Positions 5,800-7,059 of a stretch of DNA of 7,059 nucleotides are shown here, in pieces. The notes below the pieces were generated by a model, which saw nothing but the letters and a program-made list of their open reading frames with translations, was not told the DNA's origin and made no database searches. The DNA comes from Candidatus Hebobacteria bacterium (GTDB lineage: Bacteria; Armatimonadota; Hebobacteria; Hebobacterales; Hebobacteraceae). The stretch covers positions 1 through 7,059 of the forward strand of contig JALGTT010000061.1 of assembly GCA_029821235.1 (NCBI GenBank), written 5' to 3'. The first letter of the stretch is position 1, and every line of letters starts with the position of its first letter. Made by a program: the position numbers and the translations under genes.

Positions 5800-6804
5800 C
5801 TAGCGGGCCTGCTCCAGAACCTCGGGATTGAGGACGGCGGAGGCGTCGACGCGCCCGCCTTCCAGCACCGCCAGCACGTTCTGCACGGCGCTGACGCCCA
5901 TGTTGCGGTAGGAAGTGGGGGAGATGCCGCCCACGTGGTTGGTGAGCACCACGTTGTCGAGTGCGAACAGGGGATTGTCGGGGGCCGGCGGCTCGGTCTC
6001 GAAGGTGTCCAGCGCGGCCCCGCCGATGGGACCGTCTCGCAGCGCGGCGACGAGCGCCTGCTCATCAACGATCGCCCCTCTGGCGGTATTGACCACCCAG
6101 GAGCCGGGCCGCATCAGGGCCAACTGCTCCCGCCCGATCATTCCCCTCGTCTTGGGCGTGAGGGGACAATGGAGGCTGACGATATCCGCCCGTGACAGCA
6201 GTTCCTCCAGAGAGTTCACCAGGTCTACGCCCACGGGGGCCGCCTCCACCGCCGGGTCATAGGCGAGGATGCTCATCTGCAGCGGGGCCGCCAGGTCGGC
6301 CACCCGCCGGCCGATTCTCCCGAGGCCGATCAATCCCAGCGTCTTGCCCGCGAGTTCTTGCCCTGTGTAGTCGCGCTTGTCCCACTTGCCCTGTCGCACG
6401 CGGCGGTCCTGCTGTGGTATCCGTCGCGCCAGGGCGAACATCAACGCGAGCGTGTGCTCGGCCACGGAGTTGAAGTTGGCCGTCGGCGTGTTCATCACCA
6501 CGATCCCCAACTCCGTCGCCTCCCCGACGGCGATGTTGTCCACCCCGACGCCGTGCTTGCACACCACACGCAGGGAATCCGAGGCGGAGAGGACCGCGCG
6601 GTCCACGTTCCCCTTGCGCACGATGATGGCGTGGGGGGCGAACTCGCGGACGTGGTCCTCCAGGGCATCCAATTCCTCGCCGTTCTCCCCGAACACGCAC
6701 TTCGCTTGGCAGCCGCGGGAGGAAAGCAGTTCCCGCGCATCCTCTGCGATGTCCGGCCCGGTGATCAGCACGCGGTAACTCGATTTGGCATCGGCGGCGG
6801 ACAC
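5800..6804 (-). CDS. D-isomer-specific 2-hydroxyacid dehydrogenase (phosphoglycerate dehydrogenase-like)
   Basis: This is a cytoplasmic NAD-dependent enzyme that oxidises a D-2-hydroxyacid or reduces a 2-oxoacid; the exact substrate cannot be read from sequence. It is 334 residues. A substrate-binding half has KHGVGVDN at 83-90, and the Rossmann half has GLGRIG at 160-165. Asp183 (AYDP), at the end of the second strand, suggests NAD rather than NADP. The catalytic triad is present: Arg242 in NTARG, Glu271 in DTFETEP and His290 in NHVGG. It lacks the C-terminal ACT/ASB regulatory domains of long SerA enzymes, so biosynthetic serine feedback control is unlikely. The start is GTG 6804, only 3 nt after the aldolase stop and in the same frame, with GGGAGGG 10 nt upstream. 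Pairing with an aldolase suggests sugar-acid or hydroxyacid catabolism. Hydroxypyruvate/glyoxylate reductase and 3-phosphoglycerate dehydrogenase remain open. Confidence 0.9.
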   Translation of the reverse strand: MSAADAKSSYRVLITGPDIAEDARELLSSRGCQAKCVFGENGEELDALEDHVREFAPHAIIVRKGNVDRAVLSASDSLRVVCKHGVGVDNIAVGEATELGIVVMNTPTANFNSVAEHTLALMFALARRIPQQDRRVRQGKWDKRDYTGQELAGKTLGLIGLGRIGRRVADLAAPLQMSILAYDPAVEAAPVGVDLVNSLEELLSRADIVSLHCPLTPKTRGMIGREQLALMRPGSWVVNTARGAIVDEQALVAALRDGPIGGAALDTFETEPPAPDNPLFALDNVVLTNHVGGISPTSYRNMGVSAVQNVLAVLEGGRVDASAVLNPEVLEQAR

Positions 6805-6807
6805 CGG

Positions 6808-7059
6808 CTACTTTCCCTCCCGTATCGTGCGGACGCGGTCCCGCCAGAAGGCCTGCAGGATGCCCAGGTCGTTTCCTATTTCAAGCATGGTCACCCCGCG
6901 CTGCTTATGGCTCAGTATCGCCTCCGGGGCGGTGCCTACTCCGTACATCACGTGTTTGCCCTCCCTCTGCGCGGCGGCGATGATGCGGTCCAGCGCACTT
7001 TGCACATCGGGGTGATCCCGCATGGGCTTGCGCAGCCCGAGGGACATGGAGTAGTCGGC
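6808..7059 (-). CDS. HpcH/HpaI family aldolase, C-terminal part (N-terminus outside window)
   Basis: The last 83 residues of a roughly 250-residue class II, metal-dependent aldolase. Family members cleave 2-oxo acids such as 4-hydroxy-2-oxoheptanedioate or 2-dehydro-3-deoxyglucarate into pyruvate and an aldehyde. The visible part opens with ADYSMSLGL, matching the family's GPxDLSxSLG motif, whose Asp (codon 7054-7056) is normally a metal ligand. HPDVQSALDRIIAAAQREGK and a C-terminal TMLEIGNDLGILQAF strand and helix follow. An in-frame ATG occurs at 7047, but the recognisable motif continues upstream of it, so the gene is treated as cut by the window edge rather than starting there. The stop lies 3 nt before the dehydrogenase GTG, so the two genes are almost certainly co-transcribed. 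The substrate cannot be assigned from this fragment. Confidence 0.8.
   Translation of the reverse strand, partial: ADYSMSLGLRKPMRDHPDVQSALDRIIAAAQREGKHVMYGVGTAPEAILSHKQRGVTMLEIGNDLGILQAFWRDRVRTIREGK
6815..6821 (-). promoter_or_regulatory. Ribosome binding site for the GTG start of the dehydrogenase
   Basis: GGGAGGG lies inside the end of the aldolase gene, 10 nt before GTG 6804. It supports a GTG start directly after the aldolase stop; no in-frame ATG lies nearby. Confidence 0.6.

Overview
This is a GC-rich bacterial window in which every supported gene lies on the minus strand. Reading downward from the right edge there are two blocks. The first block is a metabolic and exported-enzyme run: the C-terminal end of an HpcH/HpaI-type aldolase (cut by the window edge), an NAD-dependent D-2-hydroxyacid dehydrogenase starting 3 nt after the aldolase stop, and, 44 nt further on, a secreted metallophosphoesterase with a purple-acid-phosphatase-like N-terminal domain.

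After a 190-base spacer comes the second block, an SOS mutagenesis cassette. A strong promoter (TTGCCA, 17 nt, TGCTATAAT) overlaps a Gram-positive-type LexA box at its predicted transcription start. It is followed by imuB (a Y-family polymerase homologue without catalytic acids), a 78-residue free-standing DUF6504 protein and dnaE2 (error-prone DNA polymerase III alpha). The three genes are tightly coupled: a 28-nt overlap, then a 1-nt gap. dnaE2 runs without a stop codon for 1015 codons to base 1, so only its last residues are outside the window. In the well-studied imuA-imuB-dnaE2 arrangement an imuA/imuA' gene comes first; none is seen here, and DUF6504 sits between imuB and dnaE2. The likely scheme is that DNA damage relieves LexA repression, ImuB docks on the sliding clamp through a QVSLW motif and brings DnaE2 to lesions, with DUF6504 as an uncharacterised third partner.

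The spacer between the two blocks (about 4502-4645) holds three hairpins in a row, two of which share the arm pattern CGCAGRTT/AAYCTGCG. They look like members of a dispersed palindromic repeat family.

The organism cannot be named. The GC-rich coding bias (long spurious ORFs on the opposite strand), the GAAC-N4-GTTY operator and the imuB-DUF6504-dnaE2 order point to a high-GC lineage with a Gram-positive-type LexA, such as Actinomycetota or an environmental phylum like Armatimonadota or Chloroflexota. This is inference only.
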